DNA of 64,000 nt, from assembly GCF_031458135.1 (NCBI RefSeq), contig NZ_JAVDXW010000001.1, positions 4,092,001 through 4,156,000 on the forward strand. The letters run 5' to 3'. Both the position numbers and the translations under genes were made by a program. The notes under the pieces are model-generated. The model had not been told where the DNA came from. It worked only from the letters and a program-made list of their open reading frames with translations, and made no database searches. Each line of letters opens with the position of its first letter. Position 1 is the stretch's first letter. Shown here piece by piece: positions 1-9,984 of this stretch. This DNA is from Haloactinomyces albus (GTDB taxonomy: Bacteria; Actinomycetota; Actinomycetes; Mycobacteriales; Pseudonocardiaceae).

Positions 1-1077
1 CACCAGAGAGCGGTTGTCCCGCGCGGAGGTCAGCAGGACCGGCAGGTTGCCGAGGCGCACCGAGCGCGGGAGGTCGGTCAGCCGGCCGCGGGTGAGGAAG
101 CGGGGCGAAAAGGACGCGAACGGGCCGAACAGCAGCGACTCCCGCCCGTCCAACACCCGCAGGTCGAGGTGGGGGACCGAGATCGCCGGGGCACCCGGCT
201 CCGCGTGGCCGTACACCTTGCCCCGGTGCGCTGCCACGAGATCGGGCCGGTCGGTCCGCAAGAACCGACCGCTGATGGGGAAGGCGCCGTACCGCCGGGT
301 CTCGGGAATCCGTGCCGATTGCAGCAGTGGCAGCGTCCCACCCCCGGCGCCGATGAAGACGTAAGGTGTCCGCAGTCGCCGACGCTGCTCGGTCCCGCGG
401 TCGCGGACCTCCATCTGCCAGGCCTGCCCTCGTCTGCGCAGGGACGTGACTTGCCTGCGCAGGTGGACGGCGCCGCCACGATCCTCCAGGACCGACAGCA
501 ATTGCCGGGTCAGGACGCCGAAGTCGACATCGGTGCCCTGCGCCGTCCTGGTGAGCGCCACCGGCTCGTTGCTCCTCCTGCCTTCGGACATCAGCGGCGC
601 CCAGGAGGCGATGCTGTCGGGGGAGTCGCTGAACTCCATGTCGGAGAAGAGCGGGTGGTCTCGTAGGGCCTCCCACCGGGCGCGCAGGTAAGCCACGCTG
701 TCCGTACCACTACCGAAGCTCAGGTGCGGGACCGAGCGAATGAACGCCTCCGGTGGCCCCAGCACACCCTGCTCCACGAGGCGGGACCAGAACAGCAGGG
801 AAGTCGCGAACTGCTCGCCGATCCGAACGGCGCTGGACACGTCCACCGTGCCGTCGGGCCTGCGTGGCGTGTAGTTGAACTCGCAGAGCCCGGCATGGCC
901 GGTGCCCGCGTTGTTCCGGGCGTTCGAGCTTTCCAGACCGGCTTCGTCGAGCCGCTCGACGACGGCGATCCGCCAGTCCGGTCGCACCTCGCTGAGCAGC
1001 ACTCCCAGCGTGGCGCTCATGATTCCGCCTCCGACGAGAACGACGTCCCAGTGCTCGATCGACTCGGTTCCGGACAC
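1..1077 (-). CDS. mqo: Malate:quinone oxidoreductase, 3' end outside window
   Basis: This enzyme oxidises malate to oxaloacetate and passes electrons to the quinone pool as a peripheral membrane FAD protein. The visible 359 residues (family about 490-500) start with a GTG preceded by GAGAGGAG. Residues 9-20 carry the FAD-binding Rossmann signature VVLVGGGIMSAT, followed by the family segment NNAGTGHAGLCEFNYTP near residue 50. Downstream come the TDVDFG and FIGAGGGTLPLLQ segments. The reading frame is open to the window edge, so only the C-terminal quarter is missing. A strong hairpin separates it from the aldarate genes upstream on the same strand, so it is probably its own transcription unit. 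The identification rests on signature segments and is firm; activity cannot be judged without the missing end. Confidence 0.93.
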   Translation of the reverse strand, partial: MSGTESIEHWDVVLVGGGIMSATLGVLLSEVRPDWRIAVVERLDEAGLESSNARNNAGTGHAGLCEFNYTPRRPDGTVDVSSAVRIGEQFATSLLFWSRLVEQGVLGPPEAFIRSVPHLSFGSGTDSVAYLRARWEALRDHPLFSDMEFSDSPDSIASWAPLMSEGRRSNEPVALTRTAQGTDVDFGVLTRQLLSVLEDRGGAVHLRRQVTSLRRRGQAWQMEVRDRGTEQRRRLRTPYVFIGAGGGTLPLLQSARIPETRRYGAFPISGRFLRTDRPDLVAAHRGKVYGHAEPGAPAISVPHLDLRVLDGRESLLFGPFASFSPRFLTRGRLTDLPRSVRLGNLPVLLTSARDNRSLV

Positions 1078-1111
1078 GGGTTGTTGCTCCTCTCGTCGGT
1101 GCACCGGAGAC

Positions 1112-1163
1112 CCCGGCACGGGTGCGGCTCGAGCGGTACGGACTCGAGGCCGCACCCGCCGGG
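1112..1163 (-). terminator. Hairpin between aldarate operon and mqo
   Basis: A long inverted repeat: outer arms CCCGGC (1112-1117) and GCCGGG (1158-1163) enclose GGGTGCGG-CTCGAG (1120-1133) pairing with CTCGAGGCCGCACCC (1143-1157) with a single bulged base. There is no U tract, as is common for actinomycete terminators. It lies between the stop of the galactarate dehydratase gene and the mqo ribosome binding site, so it probably ends the aldarate transcript. Confidence 0.6.
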
Positions 1164-1187
1164 CATGCTGATGGTCGGGAGGGCTGC

Positions 1188-2375
1188 TCAGGTGGTGCGA
1201 TGGCCCACGGTCGTTTGTTCGGTGGTCCAGGCGTGGCTTTGGTCGCTGAGGGAGAGCCCGAGACCGGGGCGGTCCGGCACCACCATGCGGCCTTCGCGGC
1301 ATTCGAGGCGTTCGTTGAACAGTGGTTCGAGCCATTCGAAGTGCTCGACCCAGGTGGTGCGCGGGTAGGCCGCCGCCAGGTGCAGGTGGATCTCCATGGC
1401 GAAGTGCGGTGCCATGTCGAGGTGGTGCTCATCGGCGAGTGCGGCGATGCGCAGGAACGGTGTGATGCCCCCGACTCGCGGCGCATCGGGCTGGACGAAG
1501 TCGCAGGCTCCGGCCCGGAGCAGATCCCTGTGCTCGCCGATGCTGGTGAGCATTTCACCGGTTGCCACGGGAGTGTCGAGTTTGCCTGCGAGGGCGGCAT
1601 GTCCTTCGGTGTCGTAGGCGTCGACGGGCTCTTCGATCCAGGTCAGGTCGAAACGTTCCAGCACACTTCCGATACGTTGCGCTGTGGCGCGGTTCCATTG
1701 CTGGTTGGCGTCGACCATGAGCGGGACGGCTTCGCCGAGATGCTCGCGGACGGCCTCCACCCGCCGGATGTCGGTCGCGGAGTCCGGGTGCCCCACCTTG
1801 ACCTTGATTCCACCGATGCCACGGCTCAGTGACGCTGTGGCGTTTTCCAGAATTCCCTCGACGGGTGTGGACAGGAAGCCGCCCGAGGTGTTGTAGCAGG
1901 CGACGGAATCGCGGTGGGCGCCCAGTAACTTGGCCAGCGGGAGCGCGGCACGGCGCGCTTTGAGATCCCACAGCGCGATGTCGAGGGCCGCGATGGCCTG
2001 GGTGGCCAGGCCGCTGCGGCCGACCGAGGCGCCGGCCCACACGAGTTTCTGCCAGAGACGTCCGATGTCGTGTGGATCCTCGCCGATCAACTCGGGCGCG
2101 ATCTCGGTGGCGTGGGCGTAGAGTCCGGCACCACCTGCGCGTTTGGAGTAACTGAATCCGAGGCCTTCTCGGCCGCTTTCGGTGCCGACTTCGGCGAAGA
2201 GGAATGCGACCTCGGTGAGTGGTTTCTGGCGTCCGGTGAGGACCTTGGCGTCACTGATCGGTGTGTGCAGCGGTAGGTGCACCAAGGACAGACGTATCCG
2301 TGTAATGCGGTCGGTCGCGGGTTCGCCCGGTGCGGTGGCGGCGGATTCGGCTTCGGGGGATCCGGTGATGGTCAT
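1188..2375 (-). CDS. L-talarate/galactarate dehydratase (enolase superfamily)
   Basis: Predicted to dehydrate galactarate or L-talarate to 5-keto-4-deoxyglucarate, the substrate of KdgD in the same locus. The 395-residue protein has the mandelate-racemase layout: an N-terminal capping domain, then a TIM barrel. Visible catalytic residues are the KVK pair (K191, K193), metal ligands D222, E248 and E274, and the general base H324 in DMAPHF; spacing matches the characterised Salmonella TalrD/GalrD with a constant offset of four. The segment CDFVQPDAPRVGG is typical of this subgroup. The ATG at 2375 follows GGAGGA; an upstream in-frame start exists but would add 54 implausible residues that overlap the 3' end of the preceding gene. 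Substrate choice between galactarate, talarate and altrarate cannot be settled from sequence. Confidence 0.85.
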   Translation of the reverse strand: MTITGSPEAESAATAPGEPATDRITRIRLSLVHLPLHTPISDAKVLTGRQKPLTEVAFLFAEVGTESGREGLGFSYSKRAGGAGLYAHATEIAPELIGEDPHDIGRLWQKLVWAGASVGRSGLATQAIAALDIALWDLKARRAALPLAKLLGAHRDSVACYNTSGGFLSTPVEGILENATASLSRGIGGIKVKVGHPDSATDIRRVEAVREHLGEAVPLMVDANQQWNRATAQRIGSVLERFDLTWIEEPVDAYDTEGHAALAGKLDTPVATGEMLTSIGEHRDLLRAGACDFVQPDAPRVGGITPFLRIAALADEHHLDMAPHFAMEIHLHLAAAYPRTTWVEHFEWLEPLFNERLECREGRMVVPDRPGLGLSLSDQSHAWTTEQTTVGHRTT

Positions 2376-2457
2376 GTGGTCGTCCTCCGGCGGGAATCGG
2401 TGCACTCGGTGCACGAGGTGAGGTCTCGGATGGGGACTCGGGCAGGTGACGAGGCGG

Positions 2458-3756
2458 TTACCAGCGCGGCATCGACGGCATGCTCCAGTGCGGGTCCGCC
2501 ACCTGCATGGCGGCGACATCGTCCCGGGTGCGCACATCGCTGCCCGACCAACGCTCGTGCAGGCGAGCGAGCGCCTCGCGGTCCAGTTCCACTCCCAGGC
2601 CCGGCTCGTCCGGCACCGTGATGGCCCCGCCGTCGAACCGGTGCGGCCGGGTGATCACGTCTTCGGTCTGCCACGGCCGGTGGGTATCGCAGGCGTGCAG
2701 ATCACCCTGTGCACAGGCGGCGGCGTGTGTCATGGCGGCGAGGCTGATGCCCAGGTGGGTGTTGGAGTGCATCGACAGCCCGACGCCGTAGGTCTTGCAG
2801 ATGGCGGACAGGTGTTGGGTGGCCTGCAGTCCGCCCCAGAAGTGGTGGTCGCAGAGCAGGACTTGGACGGCGTCGGTGGCAAAGGCCTCGGGGATCTCCC
2901 CGGGGGTGGTCACGCACATGTTGGTGGCCAGCCGAACTCGCGCACGGCGGTGGACCTCGGCCATGGCCCGGGTACCGGTGCAGGGATCTTCGAGGTACTC
3001 GACAACATCCCGCAGGTTCTCGGCGACCTTGGTGCCGGTGTCGACCGACCAGGCCCCGTTGGGGTCGAGCCGGACAGGCAGGTCGGGAAAGGCCTGGTGC
3101 AGAGCCGTGACGGCGGCGATCTCCTCCTCGGGCGGGAACACGCCGCCCTTGAGTTTCAGCGATCGGAACCCGTGCTCGCGCACCATGCGCTCGGCCTGGC
3201 GGACCACGCCACCCGGATCCAGGGCCGCGTCCCAGTCGTCGCTCGATGCGTGTGAGGTGGGGTGTTCGGACCACCGGTAGAACAGATAGGCCGCGTAGTC
3301 GACCCGGTCGCGGAGCTTCCCACCGAGCAGGGCGTGCACAGGTAGGTCCACGGTGCGACCGAGCGCGTCGAGTAGTGCCACCTCGAAAGCCGAGACCACG
3401 ATCCCGTGCAGTTTGTCGAGGTTCCTGCGGCCGAACATCTCCCGGTCCGGTCGTTCACCGAGGAGATCGGCATCGACGGTCTCCGGCCGCAGGATCTCGG
3501 CGGCCAGGTCCCACAATCGGGTGGAGGCGGTGACGGGATGGCCGGGCAGGTGAGCGGCGAAGGTCTGCAGGGCTGTCAGGTATTCCCGGTCGCCGTAGGT
3601 TTCGCCGAGGCCGACGACTCCACCCTCGGTGACGACTTCGATGACACAGCGAGGGGTATACGGTTGATGCACCCCCTGAAGATTCAGCAGCGGGGCATCG
3701 CTCACCAGGATCGGGGTCACGCGTGCCTCGGAAATGAGCATCGAGCGCTCGTACAT
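2458..3756 (-). CDS. Glucarate dehydratase, Pseudomonas-type paralogue
   Basis: Second glucarate-dehydratase-family enzyme of the locus, 432 residues, expected to form 5-keto-4-deoxyglucarate from D-glucarate. The catalytic set is complete: K201 and K203 (LKLKGG), D231 and N233 (DPNG), E256 (LEDPC), N279 (ATNM), H330 (SMHSNTH) and D357 (CDTH). The SMHSNTHLGISLAAMTH segment is that of the Pseudomonas/Burkholderia-type glucarate dehydratases, whereas the other copy at 6888-8243 has the E. coli-type GSHSNNHFD segment. The ATG at 3756 has GGGAGAAAG upstream. It lies 82 bp before the talarate/galactarate dehydratase gene on the same strand. Possible alternative substrates are idarate or another hexarate, since it co-occurs with a standard GudD. 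Confidence 0.82.
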   Translation of the reverse strand: MYERSMLISEARVTPILVSDAPLLNLQGVHQPYTPRCVIEVVTEGGVVGLGETYGDREYLTALQTFAAHLPGHPVTASTRLWDLAAEILRPETVDADLLGERPDREMFGRRNLDKLHGIVVSAFEVALLDALGRTVDLPVHALLGGKLRDRVDYAAYLFYRWSEHPTSHASSDDWDAALDPGGVVRQAERMVREHGFRSLKLKGGVFPPEEEIAAVTALHQAFPDLPVRLDPNGAWSVDTGTKVAENLRDVVEYLEDPCTGTRAMAEVHRRARVRLATNMCVTTPGEIPEAFATDAVQVLLCDHHFWGGLQATQHLSAICKTYGVGLSMHSNTHLGISLAAMTHAAACAQGDLHACDTHRPWQTEDVITRPHRFDGGAITVPDEPGLGVELDREALARLHERWSGSDVRTRDDVAAMQVADPHWSMPSMPRW

Positions 3757-3903
3757 CGGATCTTTCTCCCGTGATGAATCATCTGCGATGAGCTTTGGTG
3801 AGGTGGAACTTCGCGGCGAACCGCGCGGGACGGCGGTGATCGCCGCGCAAGAGTCGTTGGTTCCTTTCTCGTGCGATGGATGATTCCTCCTGGCTGGGTG
3901 GAA

Positions 3904-5124
3904 TCAGCACCGGAGTGGGGCCTCGGCGGAGCGCAACATCCGACGCCCCACCAGGACCATTGCGACCGCGGCCAGCAGTGTGCCGCCGGTGGCCAGCCAC
4001 GCCGCCGGATAACCGCCGGTGGCGGCCACGAGACCGAAACCGAGCGGTCCCAGGCACGAGCCCGCACTGGCTCCGGCTTGGGTGATGCCGGTGGCGTGGC
4101 CGGGACGCTTCGGGTAGCTCGTCACGATCGCATAGCTGAACAGCCCACCCCACCCGGAGCCGAGTCCGTAACCGAGCAGGATCGCCGCGACGTAGGCCCA
4201 CAGCTGGTTGGTGGCCAGTAGTGCGATGCCCACCGCACCGGCCGCGCTCATCGCGGCGACGATCGACAGTCCGCTGCCCGATTGCCGGTCGGCGAGGATC
4301 CCGGCGACGACTCGGGCGGTGATGCTGCACAACGCACCGGCCATGGCCAGGATCCCGGCGGTCGCGGCCGAGTAACCGGCTTGGACCGCGGTCAGGACGA
4401 AAAAGGAACCCAAGGCGTTGGAACCGGCCGAGGCCAGTCCCCATCCGATCGCGAGCACGATCAGGGCAGCCGATGACCCCGCCGACTTCCGGGAAGGCGG
4501 CGGTGGTGCGGAGATCGTCGCGGCGCGTTGAGCGGGTGGGGGACGGCGAACGGCCGCCGCGGTGATCCCCACTGCGGCGGCGGTGGCCACGTAAACCGTG
4601 CGCCAGTCGGCCACATAGGCCGCCACCGGCACGGCCAACCCGCCGATGAGCATGGCCGCCGGGATCGCCGACTGCTTGATGCCGAAGGCCGTCCCTTGGT
4701 GGTGCGGGGGGATCAGCCGACCGATGTAGCGGTTCGCGGCAGGCTGGATGGCTCCGTTGGCCACCCCGGCACAGGCGAGCACGGTGGCCAGCCCGCCCCA
4801 GTCGTGCACCGCGAACCCGATCCACGACAGGCAGGCGGCGGCCAGCAGCAGAGCGGCGCGCATCACGCGCACACTTCCCATCCGGTCGACCAAGCGACCG
4901 GACAGCGGAGCCGTGAGGCTGCTGGTGGCGAAGAAGACCGCCACGACCACACCGAGCCGGGCCGCCGTCAGCCCGAGATCCCCGCGTAGTTGCGGAGCCA
5001 GGGCGGAGGTGACGAAGGCCGCTACCAGGCCACCGCTGGTGGCCAGCACCGCCTGAGTAGCGGCTCCGGAAAGCCCTGCGCCGGTTCGGGTGCGCGGGTC
5101 CGTGCCGGTCCCGTCGGTCGTCAC
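3904..5124 (-). CDS. Major facilitator superfamily transporter
   Basis: A 12-helix MFS permease of 406 residues located inside the aldarate operon, so probably an aldarate or related acid importer. The characteristic loop 2-3 motif appears as GRLVDRMGSVRVM near residue 70. Hydrophobic segments run almost without break from residue 18 to the C terminus. A GTG start at 5124 is chosen because GGAGG sits directly upstream and the first transmembrane helix begins about 20 residues in; the longer frame adds a charged leader overlapping the next gene's 3' spacer. The gap to the upstream MFS gene is 67 bp. Substrate cannot be told from sequence; having two MFS genes parallels the two glucarate dehydratases. 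Confidence 0.75.
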   Translation of the reverse strand: MTTDGTGTDPRTRTGAGLSGAATQAVLATSGGLVAAFVTSALAPQLRGDLGLTAARLGVVVAVFFATSSLTAPLSGRLVDRMGSVRVMRAALLLAAACLSWIGFAVHDWGGLATVLACAGVANGAIQPAANRYIGRLIPPHHQGTAFGIKQSAIPAAMLIGGLAVPVAAYVADWRTVYVATAAAVGITAAAVRRPPPAQRAATISAPPPPSRKSAGSSAALIVLAIGWGLASAGSNALGSFFVLTAVQAGYSAATAGILAMAGALCSITARVVAGILADRQSGSGLSIVAAMSAAGAVGIALLATNQLWAYVAAILLGYGLGSGWGGLFSYAIVTSYPKRPGHATGITQAGASAGSCLGPLGFGLVAATGGYPAAWLATGGTLLAAVAMVLVGRRMLRSAEAPLRC

Positions 5125-5191
5125 CTGTGCCTCCCCGACTCCGTGTCGATCACGCGTTTCCCGGTGTGTCCGAAAAATGGCGGTGTGCCGG

Positions 5192-6538
5192 TCACAGTGC
5201 CGCGTCGGCGGCTGTTGCCGGTCGGTTGCGGATACCGAGCGGTTCGACCTTGACCACGAACGCGTAGATGGCCGCCGCTCCCAGGCACAGCACACCCATC
5301 GCCACCAGAGGTGCGACGAAGGATCCGGTCACCGCGACGAGGAAGCCGACCACGATCGGGCTCAGCAGCCCACCGATCTGGGAGCCCGTGTTCTGGATCG
5401 CGTAGATGGACGACACATTGCCCGCGCCGGGGGAGACGTCGATGGGCAGGCTCAGGATGCCGGCCGAGGCGAAGGAAGAACTGGCGAACGAGATGCTCAA
5501 GAACACCAGCGCGATGACCGCGCTGGGTGCGAAGATCGCGAACGCGACGGTGCCGGACCCGAGGGTGCCGATGATGATCGGGAGTTTGCGTGCCCGGCTC
5601 AGCGAAGTGCCACGCCGCACGAGATAATCGGAGAACCAGCCACCGGCGAAATTGCCGAAGATCGCGACGATGCCGGGAATCGCGCCGTACTTGGCGAGGT
5701 CCATCGTGGAAAAGCCCTGGGCCTGGACGAGGTAGGTCGGATACCAGGTGATGAAGAAGTAGTTCAGGAAGTTGCGGCAGATGTATCCGGAGAACAGTCC
5801 CCACACCGTGCCGTGGCGAAACAGATGTGCCCAGGGCAGTGACCTGTCCTGGCCGGTCGGCTCGGTATCGAGGCCACCACCGTCGACGATGTAGTCGACC
5901 TCGGCCTGCGAGGTCCACCGCTGCTTGCGCGGTGTCTGGTAGATCCACAGCCATGCCGCGGCCCAGACCAGCCCGAGCGCACCGGTGGCCACGAACGCAC
6001 CGCGCCAGCCGAAGGCGACGATGATCAGCGCGACGAGCGGGACGGCGATCGCGGCGCCGGCCTCGCTGCCCGAGCCGTAGAGCCCGGAGGCCAGGGCCCG
6101 CTCCTTCTTGGGAAACCATTCCGAGACCGCTTTGGCGCTGCTGGGCATGACGGGGGCCTCACCGATGCCCAGCAGGAGCCGCAGTCCCAGCAGGGAGCCG
6201 ACACCGCGCACGAGCGCCACACCCGCGGTGCACAGCGACCACCACACGACCGCGACGGCATACACCGTACGCGGCCCGAGCTTGTCCGACAGCCAGCCTG
6301 CGGGAAGTTGGAACAGTGCGTAGGTCCATGCCCAGGCACCGAGCAGAACTCCCTGCAGTGCCGGACTGATCCCGAATTGCTCGCTGATCGTGGGCATGGC
6401 CACGGACAGGTTGGCGCGGTCGATGAAAGCGATGATCAGACCTGTCGCCAGCAGGCCGGCGATCAACCACCGCACCCCGGTGCGCCGGACGGGTCTGTCG
6501 GGAGTGTCGGTTCTGACTTCGGTGGTTTGTTCGGACAT
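5192..6538 (-). CDS. Glucarate/galactarate MFS transporter (anion:cation symporter family)
   Basis: A 448-residue MFS carrier resembling the GudP/GarP group of hexarate:proton symporters. It begins MSEQTTEV, with the first helix at residue 23 onwards (RWLIAGLL) followed by the family segment FIDRANLSVAMP. The loop motif GWLSDKLGPRTVY is clear. The ATG at 6538 follows GAGGAGGG at good spacing. Its position after gudD, with a 349-bp gap upstream, suggests it starts a second part of the locus with its own promoter: both MFS genes, the second glucarate dehydratase and the galactarate dehydratase. Transport of glucarate or galactarate is inferred from family and context. Confidence 0.85.
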   Translation of the reverse strand: MSEQTTEVRTDTPDRPVRRTGVRWLIAGLLATGLIIAFIDRANLSVAMPTISEQFGISPALQGVLLGAWAWTYALFQLPAGWLSDKLGPRTVYAVAVVWWSLCTAGVALVRGVGSLLGLRLLLGIGEAPVMPSSAKAVSEWFPKKERALASGLYGSGSEAGAAIAVPLVALIIVAFGWRGAFVATGALGLVWAAAWLWIYQTPRKQRWTSQAEVDYIVDGGGLDTEPTGQDRSLPWAHLFRHGTVWGLFSGYICRNFLNYFFITWYPTYLVQAQGFSTMDLAKYGAIPGIVAIFGNFAGGWFSDYLVRRGTSLSRARKLPIIIGTLGSGTVAFAIFAPSAVIALVFLSISFASSSFASAGILSLPIDVSPGAGNVSSIYAIQNTGSQIGGLLSPIVVGFLVAVTGSFVAPLVAMGVLCLGAAAIYAFVVKVEPLGIRNRPATAADAAL

Positions 6539-6887
6539 CGAGCCCTCCTCGATGGTGTGGTCACGAGTGAAGAAAGCTGCACCGGCAGCGCGTGGCATGC
6601 CGTGCTATCGGGTTTGGCAAAAATCTTCCGACCGAAGAATGGTCACAATGTAAAGCGTTGCCAGGGCGATAACAAGACTTCGTCGGCACCGTTCTTTTGT
6701 TTCTGTGCAGGATCGAAAATCGAATGCTGTTGGCCGGCCCGTTTTCCGCGTCGAATCAGCGGTGAACGGGAGTCGGTGTATGAGTCGCGCGCCGATCGAG
6801 CACGAATGTGATCGAAGCGGGTGATTTCTGTGCGGCTTTGCGGAGCCGATGTGGGCAACAGCCGAAGCTGTGTGGTCGGTCCGGTGG
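6539..6887 (-). promoter_or_regulatory. Intergenic region upstream of the aldarate transporter, with a short inverted repeat
   Basis: No gene is visible in these 349 bp. The stretch around 6620-6720 is distinctly less GC-rich than its surroundings. It contains the inverted repeat TCTTCCGACCGAAGA (6624-6638; 5-bp arms, 5-bp spacer). On the minus strand TTGTGA followed 17 bp later by GATTTT could act as a weak promoter. This is the best place for an internal promoter of the transporter-dehydratase half of the locus; the assignment is tentative. Confidence 0.35.
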
Positions 6888-8243
6888 TCAGTCCCGGTCG
6901 AGGGCGGGACGTTTGCTGTCGAACGACCATCCGGGAATCAGATACTGCATGGCCACGGCGTCGTCGCGCGCACCGAGTCCTTCGCGCCGATAGAGCTCGT
7001 GTGCTTCGTCGACCCGCTCCATGTCCAGCTCCACCCCGAGCCCCGGGTCCGTGGGAACCGCGATTTGTCCACCGAGGATGGACTGTGGTTTGCGCGTGAG
7101 CCGCTGACCGTCCTGCCAGATCCAGTGCGTGTCGATCGCCGTGATATTGCCCGGAGCGGCTCCCGCGACGTGGGTGAACATCGCCAGCGACACGTCGAAA
7201 TGGTTGTTGGAGTGCGATCCCCAAGTCAGTCCCCACGCGTCGCAGAGCTGGGCCACTCGCACCGAACCGCTCATCGTCCAGAAATGCGGATCCGCCAGCG
7301 GAATATCGACGGCGTCGGTGCGGAGGGCATGCCCCAGCTGTCTCCAGTCCGTGGCGACCATGTTGGTGGCCGTGGGCATTCCCGTGGCTCGCCGGAATTC
7401 CGTCATCGTCTCCCGAGCCGAATATCCGTGTTCGGCTCCGCACGGGTCTTCGGCGTAGGCCAGCGTGCCGCGCAGCTTCCGGCCCAATTCGATGGCCTCG
7501 GACAGGCTCCAGCCACCGTTGGGATCCACGGTGATCCGGGCATCGGGAAACCGCTCCGCGAGCGCGGTGACCACCTTGACCTCTTCGGAACCCGGCAACA
7601 CACCACCCTTGAGCTTGAGGTCCCGGAAGCCGTAACGGTCCCGGGCCGCCTCGGCCAGACGCACCACGGCATCCGGCGTCAGTGCCTCCTCGTGACGCAG
7701 CCGCATCCAGTCGTCGGCATCGGTGGATTCCTCGGCGCCCGAGCGGTAGGCCAGGTCGGTCCGAGAACGGTCGCCGATGAAAAACAGGTAGCCCAGCACC
7801 GGTACGGTGTCGCGTTGCCTGCCGTCGCCGAGCAGTTCGGCCACCGGTACATCGAGGTGCTTGCCCAGTAGATCCAGCATCGCGGCCTCGACCGCGGTGA
7901 CCGCATGTACCGCGACACGCAGATCGAAGGTCTGTGCGCCACGGCCACCGGAATCCCGAGAATCGAAGTTGCCGCGCAGACCGTTGAGCACCGAACGGTA
8001 CTCGCCGATGGAGCGACCCGTCACCAGCTCTGCTGCCTCGGTGAGGGTGGCTCGGATCTCCTCCCCGCCGGGTACCTCACCGACTCCCGTGTTTCCGGAC
8101 GAATCGGTGAGAATCACCAGGTTACGGGTGAAAAACGGCCCGTGGGCACCACTGAGATTCAGGAGCATGCTGTCGTGTCCGGCCACCGGGATCACTCGCA
8201 TATGGGTGACCACGGGGCACTGAGGAACGATCGTGCTGGTCAT
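6888..8243 (-). CDS. gudD: Glucarate dehydratase
   Basis: Converts D-glucarate (and often L-idarate) to 5-keto-4-deoxyglucarate in the cytoplasm. At 451 residues it has the length and spacing of E. coli GudD: K210 and K212 (LKLKGG), D240 and N242 (DPNGGW), E265 (YAEDPC), N294 (TATNM) and H344 in GSHSNNHFD, each offset by five from the E. coli residues. The C-terminal blocks AIDTHWIWQ and [10 protein letters not shown] are also conserved. The ATG at 8243 has GAGGA upstream. It is the third gene of the kdgD-aldehyde dehydrogenase-gudD series, which supplies the complete route from glucarate to 2-oxoglutarate. Identification is firm. Confidence 0.93.
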   Translation of the reverse strand: MTSTIVPQCPVVTHMRVIPVAGHDSMLLNLSGAHGPFFTRNLVILTDSSGNTGVGEVPGGEEIRATLTEAAELVTGRSIGEYRSVLNGLRGNFDSRDSGGRGAQTFDLRVAVHAVTAVEAAMLDLLGKHLDVPVAELLGDGRQRDTVPVLGYLFFIGDRSRTDLAYRSGAEESTDADDWMRLRHEEALTPDAVVRLAEAARDRYGFRDLKLKGGVLPGSEEVKVVTALAERFPDARITVDPNGGWSLSEAIELGRKLRGTLAYAEDPCGAEHGYSARETMTEFRRATGMPTATNMVATDWRQLGHALRTDAVDIPLADPHFWTMSGSVRVAQLCDAWGLTWGSHSNNHFDVSLAMFTHVAGAAPGNITAIDTHWIWQDGQRLTRKPQSILGGQIAVPTDPGLGVELDMERVDEAHELYRREGLGARDDAVAMQYLIPGWSFDSKRPALDRD

Positions 8244-8326
8244 GCTGATGTCCTCGCATAGGTCGGCGGCGCGGTGTTGTTCGAGTGGTACTCGATGGGG
8301 AGTGATTTCGCACAGGACGCGGATGC

Positions 8327-9934
8327 TCAGTGCTTGCCGAGTTCACCGTCGACCCGGCGCCAGATCTTGTCCGGGTTGCTGTCCGCGACGGCGCTGGGCA
8401 GCAACGCGGAGGGGACGTCCTGATAGGCGACAGGACGGAGGAAACGCTCGATCGCCAACGTACCGACGGAGGTCGTCCTCGCATCCGATGTGGCGGGAAA
8501 GGGACCGCCGTGGACCATGGCGTGTCCGACCTCGACACCGGTGGGCCAGCCATTGAACAGGATGCGGCCTGCGCGCAACTCCAGCGTCGGCACAAGCTGT
8601 GCCGCCTCGGCGTGATCGCGCTCGGTAGCGTGCACGGTCGCCGTCAGCTGTCCTTCGAGCGCTTCGGCGACGGCTCGAACCTGCGCGGAGTCCCGGCATC
8701 GGACCACGAGCCCACACGCCCCGAACACCTCCTGCTGCAGAGCTTCGCTGCCGATGACGCTGTCGGCATCGGTGACCAGCAGTGCCGCCCGACAGGCCTG
8801 CGGTAGCTCGGTTTCCGGACCGCGGGCGAGCACGGTGACCTCCTCGCGTGCGGCCAGCGCGGATACTCCGTCGTCGTAGGTGCGGGCGATGGACGGGGTC
8901 AGCATGGCGGTGGGGCTTGCTTCACCGATCGCGGTTGCCGAAGCCTCGAGGAACGTCTGCAGGTCCGGGCCGTCCGCAGCGATGATCAAGCCGGGATTGG
9001 TGCAGAACTGCCCGGACCCGAGTGTCAGCGAACCGACGAACTGCTCGGCGAGCTGCTCACCGCGCTCGGCGAGCGCGGCGGGCAGCACAAACACCGGATT
9101 GATGCTGCTCATCTCCGCGTGTACCGGAATCGGCCGGGGCCGTCCGGCCGCCGCGGTCATCAGCGCCGTACCGGCCGAGCGGGAACCGGTGAACCCGACC
9201 GCCTGGATGCGCGGATCGGTCACCAGAGCGGTTCCCAGTTCGGGCCCGGCTCCGAACAGCATCGAGAAGGTGCCCTCCGGCAGGCCGCACGCGGCGACGG
9301 CGGCAGCGATGGCCCGGCCGACCAGTTCGGAGGTTCCCGGATGGGCGTCGTGCGCCTTGGCCACCACCGGACATCCCGCGGCCAGCGCCGAGGCGGTGTC
9401 GCCACCGGCTACCGAGAACGCGAGCGGGAAGTTGCTGGCTCCGAACACCGCGACCGGGCCGAGTGCGATCTTGCGCTGCCGGATGTCGGCCCGCGGCTGC
9501 GGGCTTCGATCGGGCTGGGCGGGATCGATGCGGGCGCCGGCCCAGCTTCCCTCCCGAGCCACTGTTGCGAACAGGCGCAACTGGCCGGTCGTGCGGGCAC
9601 GTTCCCCGGTGACCCGCCCCCATGGCAGTCCGGATTCGGCATGCACCCGTTCGAGGAGAGCATCGCCCAGCGCCTCGATGTTGTCCGCGATCGTCTCCAG
9701 CAGTGCCGCTCGTTGTTCGCCGGTGGTGGTGCGGTACTCGGCGAAGGCGCGGTCAGCGGCCTCGCAGGCCTGCTCGATCTCGGCCGCACCGCCGTAGCCG
9801 AAGGCGGGGCCGAACGCACGACCGGTGCTCGGGTCCACCGCGCGCACCTGCTCGCCGCCGCCGAACACCGCCGTTCCCGCGATCAGCATGTGTCCGGTCG
9901 GTTCGCTCGAGATGGTTGTTTCGGTCGTCGTCAC
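8327..9934 (-). CDS. 2-oxoglutarate semialdehyde (2,5-dioxopentanoate) dehydrogenase, NADP+-type
   Basis: Oxidises 2,5-dioxopentanoate, the KdgD product, to 2-oxoglutarate, which enters the TCA cycle. The 535-residue protein is an aldehyde dehydrogenase of the longer KGSADH group. Visible features are FGASNFP around residue 164-170, the cofactor motif GFTGSRSAG (247-255), the general base E274 in HAEMSS, and the nucleophile C311 in SGQFCTNPG. The start is GTG at 9934 behind GAGGAGG. It lies 50 bp downstream of kdgD and 83 bp upstream of gudD, in the standard order for aldarate catabolism. Alternative substrates such as other semialdehydes are possible but context is strong. Confidence 0.9.
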   Translation of the reverse strand: MTTTETTISSEPTGHMLIAGTAVFGGGEQVRAVDPSTGRAFGPAFGYGGAAEIEQACEAADRAFAEYRTTTGEQRAALLETIADNIEALGDALLERVHAESGLPWGRVTGERARTTGQLRLFATVAREGSWAGARIDPAQPDRSPQPRADIRQRKIALGPVAVFGASNFPLAFSVAGGDTASALAAGCPVVAKAHDAHPGTSELVGRAIAAAVAACGLPEGTFSMLFGAGPELGTALVTDPRIQAVGFTGSRSAGTALMTAAAGRPRPIPVHAEMSSINPVFVLPAALAERGEQLAEQFVGSLTLGSGQFCTNPGLIIAADGPDLQTFLEASATAIGEASPTAMLTPSIARTYDDGVSALAAREEVTVLARGPETELPQACRAALLVTDADSVIGSEALQQEVFGACGLVVRCRDSAQVRAVAEALEGQLTATVHATERDHAEAAQLVPTLELRAGRILFNGWPTGVEVGHAMVHGGPFPATSDARTTSVGTLAIERFLRPVAYQDVPSALLPSAVADSNPDKIWRRVDGELGKH

Positions 9935-9984
9935 AGTAGTCCTCCTCGTGTCGATCTCGGAGTCGGTTCAGCACGATGCTCGGG

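Noticed and set aside
710..1600. Long minus-strand frame across the mqo start and galactarate dehydratase end
   Set aside because: It reads arginine- and serine-rich low-complexity protein and is a shadow of the two real genes in another frame.
5311..5842. Plus-strand frames opposite the MFS genes
   Set aside because: Composition is typical of antisense frames in high-GC DNA, with no ribosome binding site or recognisable segment.
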